From assembly GCA_030765535.1 (NCBI GenBank), contig JAVCCH010000194.1:1-64000 (forward strand): 64,000 bases of DNA, in the 5' to 3' direction. How positions within the stretch are numbered: the first letter of the stretch is position 1; each line of letters starts with the position of its first letter. Source of the DNA: Candidatus Tenebribacter davisii. Its GTDB lineage: Bacteria > Cloacimonadota > Cloacimonadia > Cloacimonadales > TCS61. The translations under genes and the position numbers were made by a program. A model generated the notes under the pieces. It was not told the DNA's origin and ran no database searches. It saw nothing but the letters and a program-made list of their open reading frames with translations. This document shows, piece by piece, positions 9,517-19,806 of this stretch.

Positions 9517-10056
9517 TTAATCTACTGTTACTATCTTGACGTTTTCCTCTCCATCGGTATCAATAAAAGATACTTTGATGATCTCTTCACCGGAAGTTGG
9601 AACATATCTTCCCACGAAATCAGCATGGATTGGAAGTTCTTTGTGTCCTCTATCGATAAGTACACATAACTGGATCTCTTTTGGACGTCCTATATCAAGA
9701 ATTGCATCAATAGCTGCTCTAACGGTTCTTCCAGTATATAGGACATCATCAATGAGAATAATCTTTGCATTTTTGACCTTAAAATCAATTTCAGTATTTT
9801 TGTGCACTGGATTTTCAGCAACTTTAGAGAGGTCATCTCTATAAAGGGAAATATCAATTATACCTGTTTCTATATCGATATCTTCAATTTCTTTTAAATA
9901 TTTGGCGAGTTTTTCTGCCATTGGAACTCCCCTGCTTCTAATTCCAACAAGATAAACATCATCCATCGACTTGTTATGCTCAACGATCTCCAGTGCTATC
10001 CTTCTCATTGAACGTTCGATAGCTTTAACATCCATAATTTTACTTTTTGTTTTCAT
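9517..10056 (-). CDS. pyrR: PyrR-type bifunctional pyrimidine regulator / uracil phosphoribosyltransferase
   Basis: 179 residues, ATG at 10056 with AGGAG five bases upstream. The PRPP-binding motif ILIDDVLYTGRTVRAA spans residues 100-115. GIRSRGVPMAEKLA and the IDRGHKELPI-HADFVGRYVPT segment are characteristic of PyrR rather than of other phosphoribosyltransferases. PyrR binds UMP and pyr mRNA leaders to attenuate transcription and has weak UPRTase activity. No pyrimidine gene or pyr leader is in the window: it sits only 7 bp downstream of two sensor kinases, so it acts in trans if it is a regulator. Product confident, regulatory role inferred. Confidence 0.9.
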   Translation of the reverse strand: MKTKSKIMDVKAIERSMRRIALEIVEHNKSMDDVYLVGIRSRGVPMAEKLAKYLKEIEDIDIETGIIDISLYRDDLSKVAENPVHKNTEIDFKVKNAKIILIDDVLYTGRTVRAAIDAILDIGRPKEIQLCVLIDRGHKELPIHADFVGRYVPTSGEEIIKVSFIDTDGEENVKIVTVD

Positions 10057-10063
10057 AGGCTCC

Positions 10064-12208
10064 TCAGTTCTTTAATTTTTTAAATTTTAATTTGTATAAT
10101 ACACCATTTTTTTGTATTACTTCAACTTCTGCAGAAAGTTGTATAATTATTATTCTAATAAGTTCCAATCCTGTAGTTTCCGGTTTTTTATAATCAATAT
10201 TATCAGGTAAAACAGCTCCAGTATTGCTTATCTCCAGATGGATAAACTCATTTTCATCTTTCGACATATTTATTTTTATTTCACCCTTTTTATTGTCATT
10301 AAAACCGTGTTTAACTGCATTCACTACAATTTCATTTATTAGTAAACCGCATGGTATGGCTGTATTCACATTCAATTCAATATCTTGTATGTTAATTATT
10401 GGTCTGATCCTTGATTCTCTCACTCTATAAGCTGTGTATATATTATTTACCAATAACTTAACATATAATTTAAAATCAACAACGGCTAGATCATTATTCG
10501 AATATAATTGCTCTTGAACTAATGACATAGACATAATTCTACTATGTGTGTTTTTTAACATTTTTATGGTTTCTTCATTGGTAGACGCTCTGGCTTGAAT
10601 ATTAAGAATACTGGTAAGAACTTGAAGATTGTTTTTTACTCTATGATGTATTTCTTTCAGCATAACATCTTTCTCATCTAGTGATGATTTAAGTTTATCA
10701 GCTGTCTCTTTTCTTACTTCAATTTCATTTTTCAGGTTTTCATTGGTTTCCAGGATCTCTGCTGTTCGTTGATCAATTCTATTTTCAAGATCTTCATTTA
10801 CTTTTCCAAGAATAGCATTTAATTTATTTCTTTTCATTATGTTGTGAATTAAGAATATCCCAATTGAAACAAGTAATAGCACCATAAGAAACAGAGAAAA
10901 TCTCCAGGATTTATCCTTCTCAACTTGAAGCTTATAGATCTGATTATCTTTTAATAGAAGCTCTTTTTCTTTTAACGTTTTTTCAATAGTAAAATTATTT
11001 CTATATTGAGTAATTTTATCACCGGTCTCTTCATTAAAAAGCGAATCTTTCATACAAGAACAATTCTTTTTATATAAATATGCATTTTCATAGTCGGCTT
11101 TTTGATAATAATATTGAGATTTTAATTCATAAATATCTTTTATAATATCACGTGCTCTGATTTTTTTTGCTATCTCAAGACTTTCACTTAAATACAGATT
11201 TGCTTGTTTATAATCTTCTTTTTTTAGGAAGATGTCACCAAGATTCTTCGCTGTGTTTGCATAACCAAATAGATCCTTTACTTTTTTCTTTAAAGTTAGA
11301 GCTTTTTGATAATTATTTAAGGCCTCATCTGTCTTACCTAATTCTTCATAAACTATCGCTATATTATTCAAACTGCTTGCAATTTCTTTTTCATTTTTAT
11401 TTTCTTCATTAATTTTCAACGCTTCTGAAAGATACTTCAAGGCACTATCATAGTCTTTTAATTTTAGATAAATATTACCGATATTGTTTAAGGTTGATTC
11501 CGTATTGATCTGTAATTTCCGCTTATGCTCCAATGATAGCTGATACATTTCCAGTGCTTTACTATGATCACTTAAACGTACATAAATATTACCAAGATTG
11601 TTAAGTGTAGAATGGAGCAGCGGATCATTGATCTCTTCTCTGATACTCAATGATTTGAGAAAATTTTTCATTGAATCATCATACATACCTAACCGGTAAT
11701 ATACAGTACCAAGATTATTATATGATATTGACTGACTATGTTCATCACCAAGAGCTATGGATATTCCTAAGGAACGTTTATAATAATCTAATGATTTTGA
11801 GAAGTAACCTTGAAACCAGTAAATATGGCCGATGTTATTGTAAATATTTGCAATATCTGAATTACTTTTAAGTTTCCGGTAAATTTCGAGAGCCTGCTGA
11901 AAATTATTGATCGCTTCCTCAAATTCATGGATCTTCCTAAAATAATGGCCGACTCCATTCAGGGCATCTGCAATCCCTTTTTGATCATTACTGGTTTTCG
12001 CCAGTTCTAAAGCTTGAGTTGCGTAATCATAACTAATTTCAGAGTTATCTATTCGATATAGATTAGAAAGCCTATTTAAAGCATTGATTTTTTCATGACC
12101 GTTCAAGTTATCAAGAATAGTTTCAAGGCTGTCAATTTTAGATAAAGAGAATAAATTTGTAGTGAGAATTACCAATATTAAGAATATTTGATATTTCTTT
12201 TTATACAA
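10064..12208 (-). CDS. TPR-containing sensor histidine kinase (HisKA_2 type)
   Basis: 714 residues. A signal-like hydrophobic segment (residues about 7-24) is followed by about eight tetratricopeptide repeats (about 35-375; NNIGNIYLKLKDYDSALKYL type). Then come a transmembrane helix near 430-455, a coiled coil, a HisKA_2 phosphoacceptor box (EIHHRVKNNLQ) and a HATPase_c domain (CGLLINEIVVNAVKHGF). The topology predicts that the TPR sensor lies outside the inner membrane and the kinase inside. It is the second gene of a three-gene operon, 18 bp after its paralogue and 7 bp before pyrR. No response regulator is adjacent; the nearest orphans are near 44.7-47.4 kb. The signal sensed is unknown. 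Confidence 0.88.
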   Translation of the reverse strand: MYKKKYQIFLILVILTTNLFSLSKIDSLETILDNLNGHEKINALNRLSNLYRIDNSEISYDYATQALELAKTSNDQKGIADALNGVGHYFRKIHEFEEAINNFQQALEIYRKLKSNSDIANIYNNIGHIYWFQGYFSKSLDYYKRSLGISIALGDEHSQSISYNNLGTVYYRLGMYDDSMKNFLKSLSIREEINDPLLHSTLNNLGNIYVRLSDHSKALEMYQLSLEHKRKLQINTESTLNNIGNIYLKLKDYDSALKYLSEALKINEENKNEKEIASSLNNIAIVYEELGKTDEALNNYQKALTLKKKVKDLFGYANTAKNLGDIFLKKEDYKQANLYLSESLEIAKKIRARDIIKDIYELKSQYYYQKADYENAYLYKKNCSCMKDSLFNEETGDKITQYRNNFTIEKTLKEKELLLKDNQIYKLQVEKDKSWRFSLFLMVLLLVSIGIFLIHNIMKRNKLNAILGKVNEDLENRIDQRTAEILETNENLKNEIEVRKETADKLKSSLDEKDVMLKEIHHRVKNNLQVLTSILNIQARASTNEETIKMLKNTHSRIMSMSLVQEQLYSNNDLAVVDFKLYVKLLVNNIYTAYRVRESRIRPIINIQDIELNVNTAIPCGLLINEIVVNAVKHGFNDNKKGEIKINMSKDENEFIHLEISNTGAVLPDNIDYKKPETTGLELIRIIIIQLSAEVEVIQKNGVLYKLKFKKLKN

Positions 12209-12226
12209 AATTTTTCTCCTCTAGAT

Positions 12227-14866
12227 TCAATCTCGCTTAGTAAAAATAAGACTAAACGCAACTCCTTCTTTTTGGTCTATTATCAATTCGGCTTCCAATT
12301 GCAGTTTCAGTATATCGACAAGTCTCATACCAAAAGAATCTAGATTCTCCATTGAAAAATCATCTGGAAGTTTGACACCGTTATTCCAGACTGTTAGTTT
12401 TAATTTTTCATCCTCAATTTCATGCATTGAAACCTTAATGATACCTTCTCTTTCATCCGGGAAACCATATTTTAAAGCATTTGTGATCAATTCATTTATC
12501 AAAAGACCACATGGAATTGCTGCAGAAATATTAAAATATACATCATGAATATCAATCTCATATTTTATTCTATTTCCAGTTATATTCAGTGATGTAAACA
12601 GGTTTTTAATGAGAGTTTCTGTATAATCTTTGAAAGAGATTTGTGATAGATCGTTTGATCTATATAATTTTTCGTGAACCAGAGACATTGATTTAACTCT
12701 ATTCTGACAGTTCTGGAACATTTTTTTTGCATATTCATCCTCAACATAGGACGCTTGTAATTTTAACATACTCGAAATTATTTGCAGATTGTTTTTAACC
12801 CGATGATAGATCTCCTGAAGCATTACTTCTTTTTCTCTTAATTGAGATTTAATTTTTTTATCTGCTTTTCGAATATCAGTTATATCTACAAATATTGCGA
12901 TCGTTGCAGTATAGTCCCCATCATCAACTAATGGACTCGCAGTAACTGTTAAAAGCCTTTTATCTCCATTTTTGCAGATTACTCCCAGTTCATATTTTGA
13001 GCTTTCTCCTTTTATTCGCTTATCAGTTTCCAATTGTAATTTTGCATAATCTTCATCTGATACAAGCTGCTTAAAGTTCATTCCAGACATCTCTTCTTCT
13101 GTAAAACCAAATATATCCCTGGCAGCTTTATTCGTGAAAATGAAATTTTCGAATTCATCTGCAATGACCAAACCTTCTTCAATTGATTCCACCAAGTGCT
13201 TATATCTTTTTTCACTTTCATGAATTCTAATATCAGCATCTTTTCGTTCAGTAATATCTGAAGCTGTACCTAAAACAACTACAGCATCATTGATAACTGC
13301 GCGACTATTAAAAATTTCCATCCACTTGATCTCATGCTGCTTTGTAATGATCCGGAATGCATACTGTTGCCGAACTCCTTCTCCTTTAATTCGATTGAAT
13401 CCTCTTCCCATGACCATTTCTTTATCTTCAGGATGAACTATATTAAAGAATTTCATAGAAAGAAGTTCCTCTTCAGAGTAACCTGTTATGTTTACAGTAG
13501 AAGGATTCACATAAGTAAATACACCTTCAATGTTAAAAGTGAATATTGCAATTGAAATATTATCAGCCAGCTGCTGGAATCTGTTTTGGCTTTCCGTAAG
13601 TCTTTTCTCGGTTTCTTGTCTTATGCCAATTTCACGAATTTTTTCCTGGAATAAAAATATCAGAAAAATTAAAACAATTACTCCAAATATTAGAACTACA
13701 ATTAGAATTATAGTAATTTTCTTTTGATAATTCTGATTCTCTTGTAATTTACTGATTTTTTTTTCTTTACTTTTCAGTTCTAGTTTATGTTCTAATGTTG
13801 TGATCTTCTGATTTTTTGCTTCAGAAAATATTGAATCATTTTTTATATTATATAATTCAAGATAGTCTAAAGCCTGTTTGTAATTGCCTTTAGCTTTATA
13901 ATATTCGGAATAAATCTGATAATTATCTGCAATTATATCGTTCAATTGTATCTTCACTGCTAGTTCCATACTTCTTTGCAGTGCAGAAATAGCCTGATTA
14001 TATCTTTCTAAATGCAGATAAGAAGAAGCAAGCTGATTATTGGTATAAGCTATCCCTTCAAGATTTTCAATTTCTTCGAACATATTCAAAGCCATCAAAT
14101 TATATCTGATAGCTTTCTCATAATTTTCTTGTGAACTGTAAAGAAACGAAAAGCTGTTGTAGCAATAAGCAATAGCAAACTTATCATTCTTTTTCTGCAT
14201 ACTTGCAAGCGAACGATCAAGAAATTCAGAAGCTTCAGCCCATTTTTCCATATCGAGATAAACTAGAGCAAGATTATGCAGTACGGTTGCCGGTTCCGGA
14301 TCATTTAATTTCTCTTCTTTATTTTTTAGTGCGATTTTATAATAATATAGAGCTTGCTCAGTATTATTTAATTGTAAATATAAATTCCCTAAACTATTAT
14401 AAGTGACAGTCAGATTTTTTATATCGTTTATTTCATCGAATATGTTCATTGCTCTTAATAAGAAATCAAGTGAATTGTCATAATCAGCTAGTTGAGTTTT
14501 TACTATCGCAATATTAAGAAGTGCTATTCCTTCCCCTTTTTCATATGAACTTGATTGTGCGATATTAATTGCTGTTTCATATTGCAGGATTGCTTCAGGA
14601 TATTCACCTGAATATTCATAAGCTATACCCAACTGGTTTAAATAATCAACCCTTAAAACTTTAGATTTTGTATTTTTAATCGCTAATTCTGCATACTCTA
14701 CACTTTTACTGGGTGAGATTTGTAAATACTCTAAAGAGAGTTTGTTGTAAAGAGCTCCCTTGTCAACTTCCGGTTTATCCAGATCTGCTAATAAACTATC
14801 TATAGCAGTTGCAAAAATTGAGATGTGAATTGTTAATATGGCAAATATAATTAATTTTATTTTCAT
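12227..14866 (-). CDS. TPR and PAS sensor histidine kinase (HisKA_2 type)
   Basis: 879 residues. Order: signal-like segment (about 4-20), a TPR array (about 30-365), a transmembrane helix (about 390-412), two PAS domains with PAC tails (about 445-565 and 570-690; TGYSEEELLSM, FGFTEEEMSGM), HisKA_2 (EIYHRVKNNLQIISSMLKLQ) and HATPase_c (CGLLINELITNALKYGFP). It is a paralogue of the next gene with an added pair of PAS modules. The predicted TPR domain is extracytoplasmic, while the PAS domains are cytosolic and could bind a ligand or redox cofactor. First gene of the operon ending with pyrR. Kinase class sure, stimulus unknown. Confidence 0.9.
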   Translation of the reverse strand: MKIKLIIFAILTIHISIFATAIDSLLADLDKPEVDKGALYNKLSLEYLQISPSKSVEYAELAIKNTKSKVLRVDYLNQLGIAYEYSGEYPEAILQYETAINIAQSSSYEKGEGIALLNIAIVKTQLADYDNSLDFLLRAMNIFDEINDIKNLTVTYNSLGNLYLQLNNTEQALYYYKIALKNKEEKLNDPEPATVLHNLALVYLDMEKWAEASEFLDRSLASMQKKNDKFAIAYCYNSFSFLYSSQENYEKAIRYNLMALNMFEEIENLEGIAYTNNQLASSYLHLERYNQAISALQRSMELAVKIQLNDIIADNYQIYSEYYKAKGNYKQALDYLELYNIKNDSIFSEAKNQKITTLEHKLELKSKEKKISKLQENQNYQKKITIILIVVLIFGVIVLIFLIFLFQEKIREIGIRQETEKRLTESQNRFQQLADNISIAIFTFNIEGVFTYVNPSTVNITGYSEEELLSMKFFNIVHPEDKEMVMGRGFNRIKGEGVRQQYAFRIITKQHEIKWMEIFNSRAVINDAVVVLGTASDITERKDADIRIHESEKRYKHLVESIEEGLVIADEFENFIFTNKAARDIFGFTEEEMSGMNFKQLVSDEDYAKLQLETDKRIKGESSKYELGVICKNGDKRLLTVTASPLVDDGDYTATIAIFVDITDIRKADKKIKSQLREKEVMLQEIYHRVKNNLQIISSMLKLQASYVEDEYAKKMFQNCQNRVKSMSLVHEKLYRSNDLSQISFKDYTETLIKNLFTSLNITGNRIKYEIDIHDVYFNISAAIPCGLLINELITNALKYGFPDEREGIIKVSMHEIEDEKLKLTVWNNGVKLPDDFSMENLDSFGMRLVDILKLQLEAELIIDQKEGVAFSLIFTKRD

Positions 14867-14926
14867 TTACTACTCTTTTATATAAGAATTTTTTTCTTAA
14901 AAACTTTATATGAGGGAAGTGTCAAA

Positions 14927-16747
14927 TTAAATATTATTTTTTAACAAATATTTAGATATCTTCTCGGCACTTTTTTTCCCAATACCCTTAACAGCCATTA
15001 TTTCTATGATCGAAGCATTTCGAATATTATCTACAGAACCGAATTGCTTTAATAATAAAAATTTAGTTTCCTCTCCAATACCTTTTATCTTATCGAGTTC
15101 ACTTGTGAGAGTTCTCTTTCTTCTTCTTTTTCTATGGAAAGTGATCGCAAATCTATGTGCTTCATCGCGTATCTTTATCAGCACTCTTAAGGCAGATGAA
15201 TTACGGGGAAGAATTATTGAATTTTTACTCCCAGGCAAAAATACCTCTTCGATCCTCTTCGCTAGAGATATTATCTCGATATCAGTTATCTTCTCCTCTT
15301 TTAGAATGTTATATGATTTTCCGAGTTGACCCTTTCCACCATCGATAACTATCAGATCAGGTTTTTCATTCTCTTCGATCTTACCTAAATATCGCCTCAT
15401 GGTCTCTTCCATGGAAGCAAAATCATCCTGTCCGGTTACTGTTTCCATAATGAAGTGGCGGTAATTCTTCTTTTTTGGTTTTCCATTCTCAAAAAAAACT
15501 AATGAAGATACGGTATCGGAGCCCTGAATTGTAGAAATATCGATACAGATCATTTTCCTGGGAAGCTTATTCAGGTTGAGTTTATCCTTTAATTCCTTAA
15601 TTGGAAAGATCGTCCGATTGCTTTTTCTTAAATATTCTAATTTTTCCTCTTCCACAAAATTGAAAGCATTTTCTTTTGCGATCGTTATTAGTGCTTTATT
15701 ATCACCTTTTTGAGGAATTATTAACTTATTTTTTAACCATTTATTCAACGCTGGCAAATCTTCCGGTTTCACTTGCAGGAATATCCTGTAAGGCAATTCC
15801 TCAAATCTTGATAAATAATACTGTTTCAAAAATGCTTCCATGATCTGCTGCAATGATTTCCCATCTGCATTATCCATGGCGTAGATCTCTTTATTAAGCA
15901 GTTTTCCTGAAAGTATTTTTAGTACTGCCACAGCAGCTCTTTTCCCTTCCTGATATACTCCAATGATATCTCTATTCTTTTCATCTGTAAAAAACATATT
16001 TTTAGATCTATTGAGTCTTTGAATATTTTCAATTTTATCTCTGAATTTAGCCGCTTCCTCAAAATTAAGTTTAGCAGAGTTTTCTTTCATACGACCCGTC
16101 AAATCACGGATTATATCCTGATTTCTCCCTCTAAGAAAGTGAATTAATGCTGTTACGTTCTTGCCGTATTCTTCCACACTTATCTTCCCTATACATGGAG
16201 CTGTGCATTTACCTAATTGATAATTAATACACGGTCTTTTAAAAACCGGTTCACCTGCCGGGATATTACGTGTACACGTTCTTATGGGAAAAATCCATTC
16301 CAGCATACGCATTGTTTTTCTAAGAGCTTTTGTATCTGTATAAGGTCCAAAATAAAGGTACTTTGAACCTTTATTCTGCAATTCCCTGGTAATAAAAACC
16401 TGGGGGAATGGTTCTTTGATAGTTATCTTAATAAAGGGATTCCGTTTATCATCCTTGAGTGCTATATTATATTTTGGTTTATATTTCTGGATTAAATTTG
16501 CTTCCAACTCTAAAGCCTGATCTTCGGTTTTGGTCAGGATATATTCCAGATCAGCTATTTTGGTTATCATCTCCTGGGTCTTAAGATCAGAATGAGTTCC
16601 TGTAAAATATGATCGTACCCTGTTTCGAAGCACTTTCGCCTTTCCGATATAAATGATATTATCAGCTTCATCTCTCATGATGTAAACACCGGGAGATATG
16701 GGTAATAATTTCAATTTATCTTTTACTTTACCTGGAACTTCCTGCAT
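14927..16747 (-). CDS. uvrC: Excinuclease ABC subunit C
   Basis: 606 residues. The N-terminal GIY-YIG nuclease (GVYIMRDEADNIIYIGKAK) makes the 3' incision, the UVR motif near residues 195-230 (LNFEEAAKFRDKIENIQRL) contacts UvrB, and the RNase H-like half (CIDISTIQGSDTVSSLVFF, DLIVIDGGKGQL, DEAHRFAITFHRK) makes the 5' cut. Tandem helix-hairpin-helix motifs end the protein (KGIGEETKFLLLKQFGS, VKGIGKKSAEKI). Length and domain order are normal. A Cys cluster at about 150-180 (RTCTRN, RPCINYQLGKCTAPCIG) is the usual metal site. It stands alone on the minus strand. Confidence 0.97.
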   Translation of the reverse strand: MQEVPGKVKDKLKLLPISPGVYIMRDEADNIIYIGKAKVLRNRVRSYFTGTHSDLKTQEMITKIADLEYILTKTEDQALELEANLIQKYKPKYNIALKDDKRNPFIKITIKEPFPQVFITRELQNKGSKYLYFGPYTDTKALRKTMRMLEWIFPIRTCTRNIPAGEPVFKRPCINYQLGKCTAPCIGKISVEEYGKNVTALIHFLRGRNQDIIRDLTGRMKENSAKLNFEEAAKFRDKIENIQRLNRSKNMFFTDEKNRDIIGVYQEGKRAAVAVLKILSGKLLNKEIYAMDNADGKSLQQIMEAFLKQYYLSRFEELPYRIFLQVKPEDLPALNKWLKNKLIIPQKGDNKALITIAKENAFNFVEEEKLEYLRKSNRTIFPIKELKDKLNLNKLPRKMICIDISTIQGSDTVSSLVFFENGKPKKKNYRHFIMETVTGQDDFASMEETMRRYLGKIEENEKPDLIVIDGGKGQLGKSYNILKEEKITDIEIISLAKRIEEVFLPGSKNSIILPRNSSALRVLIKIRDEAHRFAITFHRKRRRKRTLTSELDKIKGIGEETKFLLLKQFGSVDNIRNASIIEIMAVKGIGKKSAEKISKYLLKNNI

Positions 16748-16884
16748 TCTCTTCCCTCAATTAATTTTTCACGCTAAAATGATACAAACAAATTAATAAC
16801 TTTAATGTAAATAAAAAATTCATTTTAGTTTGACAACAAATAAAATCACTTTATTAAGGTTAATTATTAAACAAAGGATTTATT

Positions 16885-18057
16885 ATGGAAAAAGAGAGTA
16901 TCGCCTTTGGGATCATTACTCGAAATTTAAATAAGCTAGATCCAATCAATTCTTTTCTTAGAAATGCTGTAGAAAACGGTCATAATGTAGAACATCTGAT
17001 AATTGCTTATGAAGAATATATTGATCCCGTAATATTAAAAGAACTGCAGAAAGTATGCAGGGTAACTACTGTAAAAAGAGGGAAAGCTCCAATACTTAAA
17101 TCATATCTCAGAGAGCTTGGCCTATCCAGGGATGAAACAGAATCGATCCTGGGAACACCATTTAAAGAAAAATATGGCATGGTATCTTACGGTACTTCCA
17201 GGAATTATGTATTAGTTGCAGCATTAATGCTGGGTATTAATTATCTCATGTTCTTTGATACAGACATCTATCCAAAAATATTAAGTGAATTTCACGATGG
17301 AAGTTACAGCTTTATTGATATTGATTTTGTCGGTTCTCACTTGAAATATTTAAAAGAAAAAGATGTAATTTTAACAACAAGTGACTATACTGGTTACTAT
17401 ATTATTCCAAAAATGAATTTCCCTTATCTTTTAGAACTGCTTAAAGGTGTTCAGAAGGAAGACAGATTTTATTTTATCTCCAGTGTGGATGCACCCGTTA
17501 CCAGAAACACACATTCGGAAAATATTTTCAATACTCAAAAATCCTTAGGCGGCAATGTGGCACTTGATCTAACCAAGATAAAGATCATTCCACCTTTCTT
17601 TTCTACTACTCTTATACTAAATGATGAATGTTTCTTAGGCCGGGGAGAGGATACATTATTTGGTCCAGAAGTACACGACAAGGGACGATGCATGGACATT
17701 GATCTGCTTGTTTTTCATAATTGCTTCGGAGATTTTCCTAATAAGCCAGTAATTGCTGTACAGAAAAATCTAGACCGATTTTTTTACGCTTGCATGGGCT
17801 GGATCATTAGAAATCCATTTCTTAATTGGTTGCGAGATAAATATAAACTTTCAACTGAAACTATTGATAGGGATAAGAGATATGAATCTCTATTGATCGG
17901 CAGTAGATCCGCTGCTGAGTATTTTAATGATAAAAGATTTCTAATGCTACCCAATGCTTATAATTTATCATATCTAAAATTAGAAGAAGACATTAAACAA
18001 TATAATGAATTAATGTCTTCCTGGGAAAAATTGAGACGGTTAATAAAGGAGAAATAA
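16885..18057 (+). CDS. Glycosyltransferase, GT-A fold (first gene of cluster)
   Basis: 390 residues, ATG start with AAAGGA upstream. The N-terminal IAFGIITRNLNKL segment and the acidic motif MFFDTDIYP (DxD, metal and nucleotide-sugar binding) point to a GT-A type transferase. The chain has no membrane segment. The stop codon abuts the start codon of the next gene, and AAAGGAG inside its last codons serves that gene, so the two are cotranslated. The two proteins look distantly related (both have a DxD-bearing GT-A core). Sugar and acceptor are unknown; the neighbourhood suggests surface polysaccharide or glycoprotein synthesis. Confidence 0.7.
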   Translation: MEKESIAFGIITRNLNKLDPINSFLRNAVENGHNVEHLIIAYEEYIDPVILKELQKVCRVTTVKRGKAPILKSYLRELGLSRDETESILGTPFKEKYGMVSYGTSRNYVLVAALMLGINYLMFFDTDIYPKILSEFHDGSYSFIDIDFVGSHLKYLKEKDVILTTSDYTGYYIIPKMNFPYLLELLKGVQKEDRFYFISSVDAPVTRNTHSENIFNTQKSLGGNVALDLTKIKIIPPFFSTTLILNDECFLGRGEDTLFGPEVHDKGRCMDIDLLVFHNCFGDFPNKPVIAVQKNLDRFFYACMGWIIRNPFLNWLRDKYKLSTETIDRDKRYESLLIGSRSAAEYFNDKRFLMLPNAYNLSYLKLEEDIKQYNELMSSWEKLRRLIKEK

Positions 18058-19806
18058 ATGCGAACTTATATGGTAATTCCAACTTACTGGACTGGACCAA
18101 ATAATGAATGGGAAGAAGGAGATAAGGTTTTTGATCATGCCACACCGGTAAGTGAAGACGGGACTTTAGGGCGAATCCTTGATTCTCTGCATAATCTTGA
18201 TAATTTAGACTTTACACTGATTATTATAGCAATTGCAACAAATAAAAAATATGAAAAACCAATGAAAGAAAAGTTGGAGAAAATGTTGGCTGACGCAGAT
18301 ATCCCGGTTGATACGATCTTATTTACCGAATCAACCCTGAATAAACTGAAGAAGGAGCTTTATAAAAACTATTCTGGGAAAGATATATTAAGTTTAGATA
18401 ATTATGCTCATATTAGAAATATGTGTATTTATGTTCCTTATATTTTAGGTGCTGATATTGCATTACTGATCGATGATGATGAAGTTTTTGAAGACTCAAA
18501 ATATGTAACAAAAGCAAAAGAATTCATTGGTAAACGGTACTATGGTAATACTATAGACGGTGTAGCAGGATACTACGTAAATGAAGATAATGAGTATTAT
18601 GACAAAGTTGATATAGTCCCATGGATGACCTATTGGGATAGATTCGGAGGCAAACGGGAAGCATTTGATAAAATAATAGGCAGCGAACCACGCCTGAAGA
18701 AAACACCTTTTGCTTTTGGCGGTGCTATGGTTATTCACCGTAACTTGATGCGCATTGTTCCTTTCGACCCTAAAATTACCAGAGGTGAGGATACCGATTA
18801 TGTTTTCAATGCACGTATTTTTGGTTTCAATTTCTTCTTGGATAATACCTTGGCAATTAAACATTTACCTCCACCTAAAAAACACCCGGTGTGGAAGAGA
18901 TTCCGCGAAGATATCTATAGATTCCTCTATAATAAATCTAAATTTGACACACAAACTTATAAAACTAATCTGCATGAAATTCAACCGGAAGAATTTGATC
19001 CTTATCCAGGCTCATTTGTAAAACCGGATCTGGGTGATAAAATATTCAAAACAAATATTCTCCTCGCTCTTAATTATCTGGCAGATGGCGATGTAGAGGC
19101 TTGTAAAGGTACAATTGAAAATATCTATTTGGCCAAATATGATGCAATACCTCATTACAACACTTTTGAAACATATCTCGAATTTCAAAAAGAGTGGAGA
19201 GCTACATTAGAACAATCAAAAACTGTGAAAGAAATTCTGCAGGATATAGTTAAAAAAGGACAAGTTATAAAATTTGATAAATACCAGATCGAAAAAAAGA
19301 AATTGCTGGAAAAAACAAGTATTCACCAAAATTTGAATCTACGGGATATTACAATCTTTAAAGATTTCTCAAAAAAAGAACTAAGAACTATTTTCTTCAT
19401 TTCCAATGTAGTCAATTTAAAAAAAGGTGATTATGTCTTTAAAGCTGGAGATTTAGATAGCTGTGTCTATATTGTTCTGCAGGGGACACTTAATATTATT
19501 AAGGAAAGAAAAAATTCTGATCATAATATACTGGTTTCAGAAATTGTTCAAGGTGACCATTTTAACGAAACATCCATCTTCTTTAAAGCAAAACATAAAG
19601 TTTCTATAGTTGCTACCTCAGATGTGGATCTCCTGAAAGTGAATAATGAAGAATTTTCCAAACTGCTCAAAGGAAATTGTGAATTATCTTCTAAACTTTT
19701 ATGGATTGTATCGAGAAAACTGAGTGAACACTTGATGCATACTACCGATAAATTCTCGGAAACCCATGATCTGGTCTCTGATGTTTCAGATACTATGGAA
19801 GAATAA
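18058..19806 (+). CDS. Glycosyltransferase fused to a cyclic-nucleotide-binding domain
   Basis: 582 residues. Residues 1 to about 290 form a GT-A-like domain (YMVIPTYW start, DxD-type motif IALLIDDDEVFED, FAFGGAMVIHRNL, RGEDTDYVF). After a helical linker, residues about 430-560 match a CAP/cNMP-binding beta barrel (LRDITIFKDFSKKEL, LKKGDYVFKAGDLDSCVYIV, GTLNIIKE, VQGDHFNETSIF, VDLLKVNNEEFSKLL). No helix-turn-helix follows, so it is not a transcription factor. This suggests allosteric control of glycosyl transfer by a nucleotide, or use of the domain as a docking module. Overlaps the next gene by one base (TAATG). The domain boundary is visible; ligand binding is not proven, since the usual Arg of the phosphate cassette is not evident. 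Confidence 0.8.
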   Translation: MRTYMVIPTYWTGPNNEWEEGDKVFDHATPVSEDGTLGRILDSLHNLDNLDFTLIIIAIATNKKYEKPMKEKLEKMLADADIPVDTILFTESTLNKLKKELYKNYSGKDILSLDNYAHIRNMCIYVPYILGADIALLIDDDEVFEDSKYVTKAKEFIGKRYYGNTIDGVAGYYVNEDNEYYDKVDIVPWMTYWDRFGGKREAFDKIIGSEPRLKKTPFAFGGAMVIHRNLMRIVPFDPKITRGEDTDYVFNARIFGFNFFLDNTLAIKHLPPPKKHPVWKRFREDIYRFLYNKSKFDTQTYKTNLHEIQPEEFDPYPGSFVKPDLGDKIFKTNILLALNYLADGDVEACKGTIENIYLAKYDAIPHYNTFETYLEFQKEWRATLEQSKTVKEILQDIVKKGQVIKFDKYQIEKKKLLEKTSIHQNLNLRDITIFKDFSKKELRTIFFISNVVNLKKGDYVFKAGDLDSCVYIVLQGTLNIIKERKNSDHNILVSEIVQGDHFNETSIFFKAKHKVSIVATSDVDLLKVNNEEFSKLLKGNCELSSKLLWIVSRKLSEHLMHTTDKFSETHDLVSDVSDTMEE

